Source: Zea mays
Taxonomy: Eukaryota; Streptophyta; Magnoliopsida; Poales; Poaceae
Assembly: GCF_902167145.1 (NCBI RefSeq)
Contig: NC_050099.1
Span: forward strand, 246,214,588-246,278,587
DNA length: 64,000 bases
Reading direction: 5' to 3'
Numbering within the stretch: position 1 is the first letter of the stretch; every line of letters begins with the position of its first letter. Positions 12,552 through 24,223 of this stretch are shown here, piece by piece. The position numbers and the translations under genes are program-made. Below the pieces are notes generated by a model. It searched no databases. It was not told the DNA's origin and saw nothing but the letters and a program-made list of their open reading frames with translations.

Positions 12552-14338
12552 CTATGGTGTAAGATGTTCATTTTCATTCTTAAGTTTCTTGACCTCATTT
12601 CTAAGCCTTTCATTGTTCACTGCTAACTCATTGTTAATGCCATTGCTTTCTATGCCAGTCTTTCCTCTAGTGGTTGCATCTGTCAAGTATCTCTTTAATT
12701 TCTGGTTCTCTAGTGTCAAGACTTCAACTTTTTCAGTCAATTCATCATGAAGACTAGATTGATCATCTTGGCTCAAATCATGACATGAGGTTGCTACATC
12801 AATCTTAACAACAGGGTTAATAGCCTCATGTGTATTGCAAGATAAAAGCTCATTTGCAACAAGAAGATTATCATAGTCAATTTTAGTTTTGTATAATCTT
12901 CCTTGATTTTGACAAGTCTATATCTCAACTCCCTATTTGCTTCATTTAATTTGTCACACTTATCTTTGGCATCTTTTAGGGAGGATTTGAGCTCATTTGT
13001 AGTGGATAACATAGTTTATTTATTTTTCATTTTATCACTATCTTTTACAACTATGTCATACTTGGCAGCCAAAAAATCATTTACATCCTTTAACTTATCA
13101 CATTTAGCCTTTGACTTCCTAATAATTTGAGTGTATTCTTTAAGTAAGTCAACTAATTCATCAAAGGTAGGTGAAGCAAACTCATCATCACTATCACTAT
13201 CGCTATCATCAATAATATCATTCTTAATTTGTACCTTCCGTTCACCTTTAGCCATGAGGCATATATGAGAAGTGGATGAGGGTGATGATGGTGGTGAAGA
13301 GAAGTCCCCAGCGATAGCGGCAACCTTTTCATCATTCTCTTCTTCACTTGAAGAAGACCCGCTTGAGGACTTAATGTCAGTGAGCCAGTCACCAACAATA
13401 TATGTCTTTTCATTTTTCTTCTTATGGAATCTTTTGTGCTTCCTATACTTTCTCTTGAAGAATTTCTTTTCCTTTTTATCATCATCACTGTCATCATCTT
13501 TCTTGCCCTTAAACTTGTTTTTCTTGGGCTTGTTGCATTGATGAGCAAGATGACCAAGTTCTCCACAATTATAGCAGTCCATTTAAGATATGGGCTTTCT
13601 TTTGCTGAAGAAGAACTTCTTCTTTCTTAAGTCGAACTTGATGTCTTCTCTGTTGAGTTTCTTCAACATTTTGGTGGTCTTTCTCACAATCAAAGCAATG
13701 TTAGCATCAAGATCACCATCACTTGAGGATTCCTGCTCAATCTGCACTTTGGCTTTCCCTTTCTTTTCTTGATTGGCTTTGAGAGCCAAGTCTTTTCTCT
13801 TGTAAGATGACCCATCCTTGTCATTTATGTGCATGTACATTTCATGAGCATTGATCTTTTCTAATATTTGTGTTGGAGTAGCAATTGAAAGATCCATCTA
13901 ATGTAGCACTGTGACAATGTGTCCATGTTTGTCAACTAGGAGGACACTGAGAATCTTCCTCACAACATCTGGTTGTGAAATTTGGGTGAGCCTCAAGCCA
14001 TTGACTTCCTCTACAAGAATGTTAAGACGTGAGTACATATCAATGGCATTTTCATTTGCAAGCATCTCAAAATAACTTAATTTTCTCATTGCAATGTGAT
14101 ATCTCTCCTCACGCTCACTTTTAGTACCTTCATGTAGAGCACAAATATCCATCTATAAATCATGAGCATTTCTACGATTTCTTACTCTATTAAAGACATC
14201 TTTGCAAAGGCATCTAAAGAGAGTGCTTTTGGCCTTAGCATTCCACTTTTCATAATTATACTCTTCTCCTACAAGATTTGTGGGATCTCTTGGTTCGGGG
14301 AACCCTTGAGTTACGGCTTTGTAGACACCAGTGTCTAT
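12552..14338 (-). pseudogene. Decayed Ty1/copia gag (element Z), interrupted by element A
   Basis: Contiguous minus-strand frames encode a copia gag: a UBN2-like region (about 14338-13900), a zinc knuckle CYNCGELGHLAHQC (CX2CX4HX4C, about 13575-13535), an acidic/serine-rich stretch and a long coiled coil that ends near 12552. Four in-frame stops (near 14153, 13898, 13583 and 13013) split the frame at sites where related gags have Trp or Gln, which suggests C-to-T or G-to-A decay, and there is a frameshift near 12885. The N-terminal part is missing because element A was inserted at 14338/14339; it should continue beyond the right edge of the window. The family differs from A, B and C. Confidence 0.85.
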
Positions 14339-15480
14339 TGAAAGGGAAATGTGCCCTTGGGCCATTTTTAGTATATTTTGGTGATTAAGTGCTCAACACA
14401 TATTGAGTGAGTAATTATGTGCCAAATGATGAATGAAGTGTAAATCAACGAGAAGGTAAGATTCTAGACTTAGTACATTGGTTTTTGTGTACTAATATAT
14501 TTGTCTAAGTGTTAGAATCAGAGAAAAGAGAAAAAGGAAAGCACTTGACTGGAGCAGCCAAGACTTAGCGCAGTCTGGCACACCGGACTGTCCGGTGGTG
14601 CACCGGACAGTGTCCGGTGCGCCAGGCTGGGCTCTGGCGAACTGGCCACTCTCGGGAATTCATCGGCGGCGTACGACTATAATTCACCGGACTGTCCGGT
14701 GGTGCACCGGACTGTCCGGTGAGCCAACGGCCGCCAAATCCGCGGGCGACGCGAGGCTCGCTCCAACGATCGGCAGGGGGCACCGGACTGTCTGGTGTGC
14801 ACCGGACAGTGTCCAGTGCGCCAACCAGCCCAAAGATCCAACGGTCGGCTGCGCCAGGAATGGAAGGGGATCTGCACCGGACATGCTATAGTGGTTGTTC
14901 GGTGGTGCACCGGACTGTCCGGTGCGCCACCCGACAGAAGGCAAGAATTGCCTTCCTTGTTGGGTTCTAACGGCTCCTAGCTGCCTTGGGGCTATAAAAG
15001 GGACCCCTAGGCGCATGGAGGAGTCACCCAAGCATTCCTTGATCACTCCTAAGCACCAAGACTCCACTCTCGCGCATTCGATTCTTTGAGATAGTGACTT
15101 GAGCCTCATTTGAGTAGAGAACTCCTCGAGTTGTGTTGTGAGCTCAAGTTGTAGCTTGTGTGCGTGATTGTGCTCGTGCTTTGAGTCTTGTGTGTGTTGT
15201 TGTTCCCACCCTTACTTTCGTGCTTCTTTGTGATCATCAATTGTAAGGGCGAGAGGTTCCAAGTTGTGGATATTCCTCGCAATCGGGAGAGAGTACCAGA
15301 AAGAAAAACACTGTGGTATTCAAGTCGATCATTGGATCACTTGAGAGGGGTTGAGTGCAACCCTCGTCCATTGGGATGCCACAACGTGGAGTAGGCAAGT
15401 GTTATACTTGACCGAACCACGGGATAAATCACTGTGTCTCTTGTGCTTGTTTTCTTTGTGACCATTGTGTGTCACAAGAG
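14339..15480 (+). repeat. 5' LTR of element A, left part
   Basis: Starts TGAAAGGGAAATG and carries the core promoter box TATAAAAG at 14993-15000. It is cut by element B after the AAGAG at 15476-15480 and resumes at 33547. With the right part it measures about 1,252 bp, normal for this family. A block of palindromic 17-mers related to CACCGGACTGTCCGGTG lies upstream of the TATA box at about 14577-14935. Confidence 0.92.
14577..14935. repeat. Cluster of palindromic motifs in the LTR of element A
   Basis: Repeats of CACCGGACTGTCCGGTG and variants (CACCGGACAGTGTCCGGTG) occur about seven times, upstream of the TATA box. Clustered palindromes in the LTR are a described feature of Sireviruses and are thought to act as cis-regulatory sites. 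Similar clusters occur in the LTRs of B, C and F. Confidence 0.8.
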
Positions 15481-16686
15481 TGAAAGTCGCCTAGAGGGGG
15501 GTGAATAGGGCGAATCTGAAATTTACAAACTTAATCACAACTACAAGTCGGGTTAGCGTTAGAAATATAAACGAGTCTGAGAGAGAGAGAGAGAGAGCGC
15601 AAAACAAATCGTGAGCGAATAAAGAGCGAGACACGGTGATTTGTTTTACCGAGGTTCGGTTCTTGCAAACCTACTCCCCGTTGAGGTGGTCACAAAGACC
15701 GGGTCTCTTTCAACCCTTTCCCTCTCTCAAACGGTCGCTCGGACCGAGTGAGCTTCTCTTCTCAATCAAACGGGACACAAAGTCCCCGCAAGGATCACCA
15801 CACAATTGGTGTCTCTTGCCTCGGTTACAATTGAGTTGTCACAAGAAGAATGAGAAAGAAAAGAAGCGATCCAAGCGCAAGAGCTCAAATGAACACGACA
15901 AATCACTCTCTCTAATCACTAAAGCTTTGTGTGGAGTTGGGAGAGGATTTGATCTCTTTGGTGTGTCTTGTATTGAATGCTAGCTCTTGTAAGGTGTAGA
16001 AGAGTGGAAAACTTGGATGATTTGAATGTGGGGGTGGTTGGGGTATTTATAGCCCCAACCACCAAACTTGACCGTTGGTGGAGGCTGCTGTCGACGGGGC
16101 ACCGGACAGTCCGGTGCGCCACCGGACACTGCACGGTGCGCCAGCCACGTCACCTGGTCGTTGGGTTCCGACCGTTGGAGCTCTGACTTGTGGGCCTGCC
16201 TGGCTGTCCGGTGGTGCACCGGACAGGCCCTGTAGGCTGTCCGGTGTGCCACCCGCGCGTGCTCTGCTCCTCTGTGCGCGCAGGCGCGCATTTAATGTGT
16301 TGTAGTCGACCGTTGCACGCGAAGTAGCCGTTGCTCCGCTGTCACACCGGACAGTCCGGTGTGCACCGGACACTGTCTGGTGCTTCATCGGACAGTCCGA
16401 TAAATTATAGCGGAGCAGCCCATCATTTTCCCGAAGGTGAAGAGTTCAGCCTCGAGTGCCCTGGTGCACCGGACACTGTCCGGTGCGCCAGACCAGGGTG
16501 CCTTCCAGGTTATCTTTTGCTCTCTTGTTTGAACCCTTTTCTTGGTCTTTTTATTGGCTCATTGTGAACCTTTGGCACCTGTAGAACTTATAGACTAGAG
16601 CAAACTAGTTAGTCCAATTATTTGTGTTGGGCAATTCAACCACCAAAATCAATTAGGAAATAGGTGTTAAGCCTAATTCCCTTTCA
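15481..16686 (-). repeat. 3' LTR of element B
   Basis: 1,206 bp from TGAAAGTCGCC (complement of the LTR end) to CCCTTTCA (complement of the LTR start). The promoter box TATAAATA lies on the minus strand at 16044-16051. Palindromes of the CCGGACAGTCCGG type occur at about 16098-16130, 16205-16250 and 16345-16490. A (GA)n run sits at about 15580-15598. Confidence 0.92.
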
Positions 16687-17493
16687 ATCTCCCCCTTTTA
16701 TTTGGTGATTGATGCCAACACAAACCAAAGCAAGTATGGAATTGCATAATTGAACTAGTTTACATAAAGTAAGCGCAAAGGTTACTTAGAGTTGAGCCAA
16801 TATAAATTCTCATAAGCTACGCATGGATTGTTTCTTTATATTCTCAATATTTTGGACCACGTTGCATCACATGTTTTGTTTTTGCAAATACTTTTGTAAA
16901 TTGTTTTCAAAGTTCTTTTGCAAATAGTCAAAGGTAAATAAGTAAGATTTTGAGAAGCATTTTTAAGATTTGAAATTTTCTCCCTCTGTATCAAATGCTT
17001 TTCCTTTGACTAAACAAACCTCCCCCTTGATGAAATCCTCCTCTTAGTGTTCAAGAGGGTTTTAAGATACTGATTTTGAAAATACTACTTTCTCCCCCTT
17101 TTGAACATAATAAGATACCAATTTGAAAACATCAATTTTTTGTAAAATTAGGTGGTAGTGCGGTCCTTTTGCTTTGGGCTAATACTTTCTCCCCCTTTCG
17201 CATGAATCGCCAAAAACGGATACTTTGAGTGAAATATAAGCCCTTTTTCACTACTTTCTCCCCCTTTGGATAACAAAATATGAGTGAAGATTATACCAAA
17301 GTTGGAGATTTGCTCGGAGCAACGGTGAAGGATGAGTTATGGAGTGGAGTGGAAGCCTTTGTCTTCGCCGAAGACTCCAATTCCCTTTCAATACACCTAT
17401 GACTTGTTTTAAAATATACTTGAAAACACATTAGTCATGGCATATAGAAGAGACATGATCAAAGGTATATTCATGAGCTATGTACGCAAGACA
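16687..17493 (-). other. Element B 3' untranslated region with polypurine tract
   Basis: Between the end of pol and the 3' LTR there are about 800 bp without an ORF; no envelope-like gene is seen. On the minus strand AAAAGGGGGAGAT (16687-16700) directly precedes the LTR and is the polypurine tract that primes plus-strand DNA. Several CTCCCCC-type runs repeat at about 16690, 17030, 17092, 17190 and 17260, that is, extra polypurine-like tracts. Confidence 0.8.
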
Positions 17494-20400
17494 TCAAAAG
17501 AAATTCCTAGAATCAAGAATATTTAGCTCATGCCTAAGTTTATTAAAAGTTTGTTCATCTAGTGGCTTGGTAAAGATATCGGCTAATTGTTCCTTAGTGT
17601 TGATATATGCAATCTCGATATCTCCCTTTTGTTGGTGATCCCTTAGGAAAATGATACCGAATGGCTATGTGTTTAGTGTGGCTATGCTCAACGGGATTAT
17701 CCGCCATGCGGATTGCACTCTCATTATCACATAGAAGAGGAACTTTGGTTAATTTGTAACCATAGTCCATAAGGGTTTGCCTCATCCAAAGTAATTGCGC
17801 GCAACAATGGCCTGCGGCAATATACTCGACTTCGGCGGTAGAAAGAGCTATGGAATTTTGCTTCTTTGAAGCCCAAGACACCAAGGATCTTCCCAAGAAC
17901 TGGCAAGTCCCCGATGTGCTCTTTCTATTAATCTTACACCCCGCCCAATCGGCATCCGAATAACCAATTAAATCAAATGTGAATCCTCGAGGGTACCAAA
18001 GCCCAAACTTAGGAGTATAAACTAAATATCTCAAGATTCGTTTTACGGCCGTAAGGTGAGCTTCCTTAGGGTCGGCTTGGAATCTTGCACACATGCATAC
18101 GGAAAGCATAATATCCGGTCGAGATGCACATAAGTAATGTAAAGAACCTATCATCGACCGGTATACCTTTTGATCGACGGATTTACCTCCCGTGTCGAGG
18201 TCGAGATGCCCATTGGTTCCCATGGGTGTCTTGATGGGCATGGCATCCTTCATCCCAAACTTGTTTAGAATGTCTTGAATATACTTCGTTTGGCTAATGA
18301 AGGTGCCCTCTTGGAGTTGCTTCACTTGAAATCCCAAGAAGTACTTCAACTCCCTCATCATAGACATCTCGAATTTTTGTGTCATGATCCTACTAAATTC
18401 TTCACATGTAGATTCGTTAGTAGACCCAAATATAATATCATCAACATAAATTTGGCATACAAACAAATCATTGTTAAGAGTTTTAGTAAATAAAGTAGGA
18501 TCGACTTTTCCGGCTTTGAAGCCATTAGTGATAAGGAAATCTCTTAGGCATTCATACCATGCTCTTGGTGCTTGCTTGAGCCCATAAAGCGCCTTAGAGA
18601 GTTTGTAAACATGGTTAGGATACTCACTATCTTCAAAGCCAGGAGGTTGCTCAACATAGACCTCTTCCTTGATTGGTCCATTGAGGAAGGCACTTTTCAC
18701 GTCCATTTGATAAAGCTTGAAGCCATGGTAAGTAGCATAGGCAAGTAAAATGCGAATTGATTCTAGCCTAGCTACGGGTGCATAGGTTTCACCGAAATCC
18801 AAACCTTCGACTTGTGAATACCCCTTGGCTACAAGTCTAGCTTTGTTCCTTGTCACCACACCATGCTCATCTTGCTTGTTGTAGAAGACCCAGTTGGTTC
18901 CTACAACATTTTGGTTAGGACGTGGAACCAAATGACATACCTTGTTCCTAGTGAAGTTGTTGAGCTCCTCTTGCATCGCCACCACCCAATCCGAATCTTG
19001 TAGTGTTTCCTCTACCCTGTGTGGCTCAACAGAGGAAACAAAAGAGTAATGTTCACAAAAATGAGCAACACGAGATCTAGTGGTTACCCCCTTATGAATG
19101 TCGCCGAGGATGGTGTCGACGGGGTGATCTCGTTGGATTGCTTGGTGGACTCTTGGATGTGGCGGTCTTGGATTTTATTCATCCTCCTTGTCTTGATCAT
19201 TTGCATCTCCCCCTTGATCATTGTCGTCCCCTTGAGGTGGCTCATCTTCTTGATCTTCATCTTCATCCTCTTGAGCTTGATCCTCATCTTGAGTCGGAGG
19301 AGATGCTTGCGTGGAGGAGGATGGTTGACCTTGTGTATTTGGAGGCTCTTCGGATTCCTTAGGACACACATCCCCAATGGACATGTTCCTTAGTACGATG
19401 CATGTAGCCTCTTCATCACCTATCTCATCAAGATCAACTTGCTCTTCTTGAGAGCCGTTAGTCTCATCAAACACAACGTCACAAGAAACTTCAACTAGTC
19501 CTGAGGACTTGTTAAAGACTCTATATGCCCTTGTGTTTGAGTCATATCCTAGTAAAAAGCCTTCTACAGTCTTAGGAGCAAATTTAGATTTTCTACCTCT
19601 TTTAACAAGAATAAAGCATTTGCTACCAAAGACTCTAAAATATGAAATATTGGTCTTTTTACCGGTTAGGAGTCTGTATGATGTCTTCTTGAGGATTCGG
19701 TGTAGATACAACCGGTTGATGGCGTAGCAGGCGGTGTTGACCGCCTCGGCCCAAAACCGATCCGAAGTCTTGTACTCATCAAGCATGGTCCTTGCCATGT
19801 CCAATAGAGTTCTATTCTTCCTCTACACTACACCATTTTGTTGTGGCGTGTAGGGAGAATAGAACTCATGCTTGATGCCCTCCTCCTCAAGGAAGCCTTC
19901 AATTTGAGAGTTCTTGAACTCCGTCCCGTTGTCGCTTCTTATTTTCTTGATCCTTAAGCCGAACTCGTTTTGAGCCCGTCTCAAGAATCCCTTTAAGGTT
20001 TCTTGGGTATGAGATTTTTCCTGCAAAGAGAACACCCAAGTGAAGCGAGAATAATCATTCACAATAACTAGACAGTACTTACTCCCACCGATGCTTATGT
20101 AAGCTATCGGCCCGAATAGGTCCATGTGTAGGAGCTCGAGTGGCCTGTCAGCCGTCATAATGTTCTTGTGTGGATGATGAACACCAACTTGCTTCCCTGC
20201 TTGGCATGCGCTACAAATCCTGTCTTTCTCAAAATGAACATTTGTTAATCCTAAAATGTGTTCTCCCTTTAGAAGCTTATGAAGATTCTTCATCCCAACA
20301 TGGGCTAGTCGGCGGTGCCAGAGCCAACCCATGTTAGTCTTAGCAATTAAGCAAGTGTCGAGTTCAGCTCTATCAAAATCTACCAAGTATAGCTAACCCT

Positions 20401-20750
20401 CTAATACTCCCTTAAATGCTACTGAATCATCACTTCTTCTAAAGACAGTGACACCTACATCAGTAAATAGACAGTTGTAGCCCATTTGACATAATTGGGA
20501 AACGGAAAGCAAGTTATAATCTAAAGAATCTACAAGAAAAACATTGGAAATGGAATGGTCAGGTGAAATAGCAATTTTACCCAAACCTTTGACCAAACCT
20601 TGGTTTCCATCCCCGAATGTGATAGCTCGTTGGGGATCTTGGTTTTTCTCATAGGAGGAGAACATCTTCTTCTCCCCTGTCATGTGATTTGTGCACCCGC
20701 TATCGATGATCCAACTTGAGCCCCCGGATGCATAAACCTACAAAACAAGT
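17494..20750 (-). pseudogene. Element B pol (protease-integrase-RT-RNase H), broken
   Basis: Minus-strand frames encode the copia pol order: protease region before TGEKKMFSSY (about 20683), zinc region with [12 protein letters not shown], integrase core with DLFGP and RSDNGTEF, RT with [11 protein letters not shown] and [10 protein letters not shown] (near 18420), and RNase H with SDADWAGC and STAEVEY. Breaks are a TAG before LYLVDF (20393), a TAG in place of Glu in the integrase after TPQQNGVV (19820-19822), a TAA near 19175 in the linker, and an extra base near 17645 that shifts the end of RNase H. After that shift the frame continues to a TGA at 17494-17496. The element cannot supply its own pol. 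Confidence 0.9.
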
Positions 20751-23384
20751 TTAGTTCTTTGTTTTAGGTACCCAAACTGTTTTGGGTCCTTTGGCATTAG
20801 ATACAAGAACTTTGGGTACCCAAACACAAGTCTTTGATCCCTTGTGTTTGCCCCCAACAAACTTGGCAACTATCTTGCCGGATTTGTTAGTTAAAACATA
20901 TGAAGCATCAAAAGTCTTAAATGAAATATTATGGTCATTTGATGCACTGGGAGTTTTCTTCTTAGGCAACTTAGCACGAGTTGGTTGCCTAGAGCTAGAT
21001 GTCTCACCCTTATACATAAAAGCATGATTAGGGCCAGAGTGAGACTTCCTAGAATGAATTCTCCTAATTTTGCTCTCAGGATAACCGGCAGGGTACAAAA
21101 TGTAACCCTCGTTATCCTGAGGCATGGGAGCTTTGCCCTTAACAAAATTAGACAATCTTTTAGGAGGGGCATTAAGTTTGACATTGTCTCCCTTTTGGAA
21201 GCCAATGCCATCCTTGATGCCAGGGCGTCTCCCACTATAGAGCATGGTTCTAGCAAATTTAAACTTTTCATTTTCTAAGTCATGCTCGGCAATTTTAGCA
21301 TCTAATTTAGCTATATGATCATTTTGTTGTTTAATTAAAGCCATATGATCATGAATAGCATCAATGTTAATGTCTCTACATCTAGTATAAATGGAAGTAT
21401 GCTCAACTGTAGATGTAGAGGGTTTGCAAGATTTTAATTCTACAACCTTAGCATGTAATATATCATTTTCACTTCTAAGGTTAGAAATAGTAAAATTGCA
21501 AACATCAAAATCTTTAGCCTTAGCAATCAATTTTTCATTTTCATTTCTAAGGCTAGCAAGTGAGACATTCAATTCTTCAATCTTAGCAATCAAATTGACA
21601 TTATCATTTCTAAGATTGGAAATCGAATCATCACAAATATTAGAATCAACCTTAGTAATAAGTTTAGCATTTTCATTTCTAAGGTTGGTAATAGTATCAT
21701 GGCAGGTGCTTAGCTCACTAGATAATTTTTCACATTTTTCTATTTCTAGAGCATAAGCATTTTTCACCTTAACATGCTTCTTATTTTCCTTAATTAGGAA
21801 GTCCTCTTGAGAGTCCAAGAGATCATCCTTCTCATGAATAGCAGTAATTAATTCATTCAACTTTTCTTTTTGTTGCATGTTAAGGTTGGCAAAAAGGGTG
21901 CGCAAATTATCCTCCTCATCACTAGCATTATCCTCATCACTAGAGGTTTCATATTTAGTGGAGGATTTTGATTTTACCTTCTTCCTTTTGTCGTCCTTTG
22001 CCATGAGGCACTTGTGGCCGATGTTGGGGAAGAGAAGACCCTTGGTGACGGCGATGTTTGCGGCGTCCTCGTCGGAGGAGGAGTCGGTGGAGCTCTCGTC
22101 GGAGTCCCACTCCCGGCAAACATGGGCATCGCCGCCCTTCTTGTAGTATCTTTTCTTCTCCTTTCTTCTCCCCTTCTTGTCGTCGCCCCTGTCACTATCA
22201 CTAGATAATGGGCATTTAGCAATGAAATGACCGGGCTTACCACACTTGTAGCATACTTTCTTGGAGCGGGGCTTGTAATCCTTCCCCCTCCTTTGTTTGA
22301 GGATTTGGCGGAAACTCTTGATGATGAGCGCCATTTCCTCGTTGTCGAGCTTGGGTGCGTCGATGGGTATTCTACCTGATGTAGACTCCTCCTTCTTTTC
22401 CTCCGTTGCCTTGAATGCAACCGGTTGTGCTTCGGATGTGGAGGGGCCATCTAGCTCATTGATTTTCTTTGAGCCTTTGATCATCAATTCAAAGCTCACA
22501 AAGTTTCCTATCACTTCCTCGGGAGTCATTAGTGTATATCTAGGATTACCACGAATTAATTGAACTTTAGTAGGGCTAAGGAAAACAAGTGATCTAAGAA
22601 TAACCTTAACCACTTCGTGGTCATCCCATTTTTTGCTCCCGAGGTTGCGCACTTGGTTCACCAAGGTTTTGAGCCGGTTGTACATGTCTTGTGGCTCCTC
22701 CCCTTGGCGAAGACGGAAGCGACCGAGCTCCCCCTCAATCGTTTCCCGCTTGGTGATTTTGGTCACCTCGTCTCCTTCGTGCGCGGTCTTTAATACGTCC
22801 CAAATTTCCTTAGCACTCTTCAACCCCTGCACCTTATTATACTCCTCTCGACTTAGAGAGGCGATGAGTATAGTTGTGGCTTGGGAGTTGAAGTGTTGGA
22901 TTTGGGCCACTTCGTCCTCATCATAATCTTCATCCCCTACGGATGGTACCTGTACACCAAACTCAACAACATCCCATATACTTTTGTGGAGTGAGGTTAG
23001 GTGAAATCGCATCATATCACTCCACCTAGCATAATCTTCACCATCAGACGTTGGTGGTTTGCCCAATGGGACGGAAAGTAATGGCGTATGTTTAGAAATG
23101 CGAGGATAGCGTAGGGGGATCTTACTAAACTTCTTGCGCTCATGGCGCCTAGAAGTTACGGACGACGTGTTGGAGCCGGAGGTGGATGGCGACGAGGTGT
23201 TGGTCTCGTAGTAGAACACTTTCCTCATCTTCTTCTTCTTGTCACCGCTCCGACGCGACTTGTGTGAAGAGGATTCTTTTTCCTTCCCCTTGTTGCGGGA
23301 CCCTCCCGATGGAGCTTTCCCGTGGCTTGTAGCGGGCTTCTCGCCGGTCACCATCTCCTTCTTGGCGTGATCTCCCGACATCAC
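20751..23384 (-). CDS. Element B gag, intact 877-residue frame
   Basis: A long uninterrupted Sirevirus gag forming the virus-like particle that packs the RNA. It has a Lys/Ser-rich N terminus (residues 1-90), a UBN2/gag domain (about 105-305, with PPTSDGEDYARW and EIWDVLKTAHEGD), a zinc knuckle CYKCGKPGHFIAKC at 378-391, an acidic serine stretch (about 430-500) and a long coiled coil (about 510-720) with repeated NLRNEN-type units. Two Met codons open the frame; the second may be the start. The frame ends in VWVPKTKN, followed by a TAA and then pol in another frame. Being open over 2.6 kb, it looks younger than its broken pol suggests. Confidence 0.9.
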   Translation of the reverse strand: MMSGDHAKKEMVTGEKPATSHGKAPSGGSRNKGKEKESSSHKSRRSGDKKKKMRKVFYYETNTSSPSTSGSNTSSVTSRRHERKKFSKIPLRYPRISKHTPLLSVPLGKPPTSDGEDYARWSDMMRFHLTSLHKSIWDVVEFGVQVPSVGDEDYDEDEVAQIQHFNSQATTILIASLSREEYNKVQGLKSAKEIWDVLKTAHEGDEVTKITKRETIEGELGRFRLRQGEEPQDMYNRLKTLVNQVRNLGSKKWDDHEVVKVILRSLVFLSPTKVQLIRGNPRYTLMTPEEVIGNFVSFELMIKGSKKINELDGPSTSEAQPVAFKATEEKKEESTSGRIPIDAPKLDNEEMALIIKSFRQILKQRRGKDYKPRSKKVCYKCGKPGHFIAKCPLSSDSDRGDDKKGRRKEKKRYYKKGGDAHVCREWDSDESSTDSSSDEDAANIAVTKGLLFPNIGHKCLMAKDDKRKKVKSKSSTKYETSSDEDNASDEEDNLRTLFANLNMQQKEKLNELITAIHEKDDLLDSQEDFLIKENKKHVKVKNAYALEIEKCEKLSSELSTCHDTITNLRNENAKLITKVDSNICDDSISNLRNDNVNLIAKIEELNVSLASLRNENEKLIAKAKDFDVCNFTISNLRSENDILHAKVVELKSCKPSTSTVEHTSIYTRCRDINIDAIHDHMALIKQQNDHIAKLDAKIAEHDLENEKFKFARTMLYSGRRPGIKDGIGFQKGDNVKLNAPPKRLSNFVKGKAPMPQDNEGYILYPAGYPESKIRRIHSRKSHSGPNHAFMYKGETSSSRQPTRAKLPKKKTPSASNDHNISFKTFDASYVLTNKSGKIVAKFVGGKHKGSKTCVWVPKVLVSNAKGPKTVWVPKTKN

Positions 23385-23415
23385 TTCGAGCGGTTAAGCT
23401 CTAATGAAGCACCGG

Positions 23416-23427
23416 GCTTTGATACCA
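23416..23427 (-). promoter_or_regulatory. Primer binding site of element B
   Basis: TGGTATCAAAGC on the minus strand, two bases after the LTR end. It is complementary to the 3' end of plant initiator methionine tRNA with one difference from the usual TGGTATCAGAGC found in A and C. Confidence 0.85.
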
Positions 23428-23429
23428 AT

Positions 23430-24223
23430 TGAAAGTCGCCTAGAGGGGGGGTGAATAGGGCGAATCTGAAATTTACAAACTTAATCACAACTACAAGCCG
23501 GGTTAGCGTTAGAAATATAAATGAGTCCGAGAGAGAGAGAGCGCGCAAAACAAATCGTGAGCGAATAAAGAGCGAGACACGGTGATTTGTTTTACCGAGG
23601 TTCGGTTCTTGCAAACCTACTCCCCGTTGAGGTGGTCACAAAGACCGGATCTCTTTCAACCCTTTCCCTCTCTCAAACGGTCCCTCGGACCGAGTGAGCT
23701 TCTCTTCTCAATCAAACGGGACACAAAGTCCCCGCAAGGATCACCACACAATTGGTGTCTCTTGCCTCGGTTACAATTGAGTTGTCACAAGAAGAATGAG
23801 AAAGAAAAGAAGTGATCCAAGCGCAAGAGCTCAAATGAACATGGCAAATCACTCTCTCTAATCACTAAAGCTTTGTGTGGAGTTGGGAGAGGATTTGATC
23901 TCTTTGGTATGTCTTGTATTGAATGCTAGCTCTTGTAAGGTGTAGAAGAGTGGAAAACTTGGATGATTTGAATGTGGGGGTGGTTGGGGTATTTATAGCC
24001 CCAACCACCAAACTTGACCGTTGGTGGAGGCTGCTGTCGACGGGCGCACCGGACAGTCCGGTGCGCCAGCCACGTCACCTGGTCGTTGGGTTCCGACCGT
24101 TGGAGCTCTGACTTGTGGGCCTGCCTGGCTATCTGGTGGTGCACCGGACAGGCCCTGTAGGCTGTCCGGCGTGCCACCCGCGCGTGCTCTGCTCCTCTGC
24201 ACGCGCAGGCGCGCATTTAATGC
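23430..24223 (-). repeat. 5' LTR of element B, part next to gag
   Basis: Begins TGAAAGTCGCCTAG (complement of the LTR end) and stops at the AATGC target duplication where element C entered. The rest lies at 33204-33541. The TATAAATA box on the minus strand is at 23990-23997. Compared with the 3' LTR it lacks one palindromic unit near 24045. Confidence 0.9.

Noticed and set aside
14577..14935. Regular short palindromes separated by unique DNA, like a CRISPR array
   Set aside because: The context is a plant LTR with TATA box and terminal TG/CA; spacing and unit sequence vary and the same units occur in other copia LTRs.
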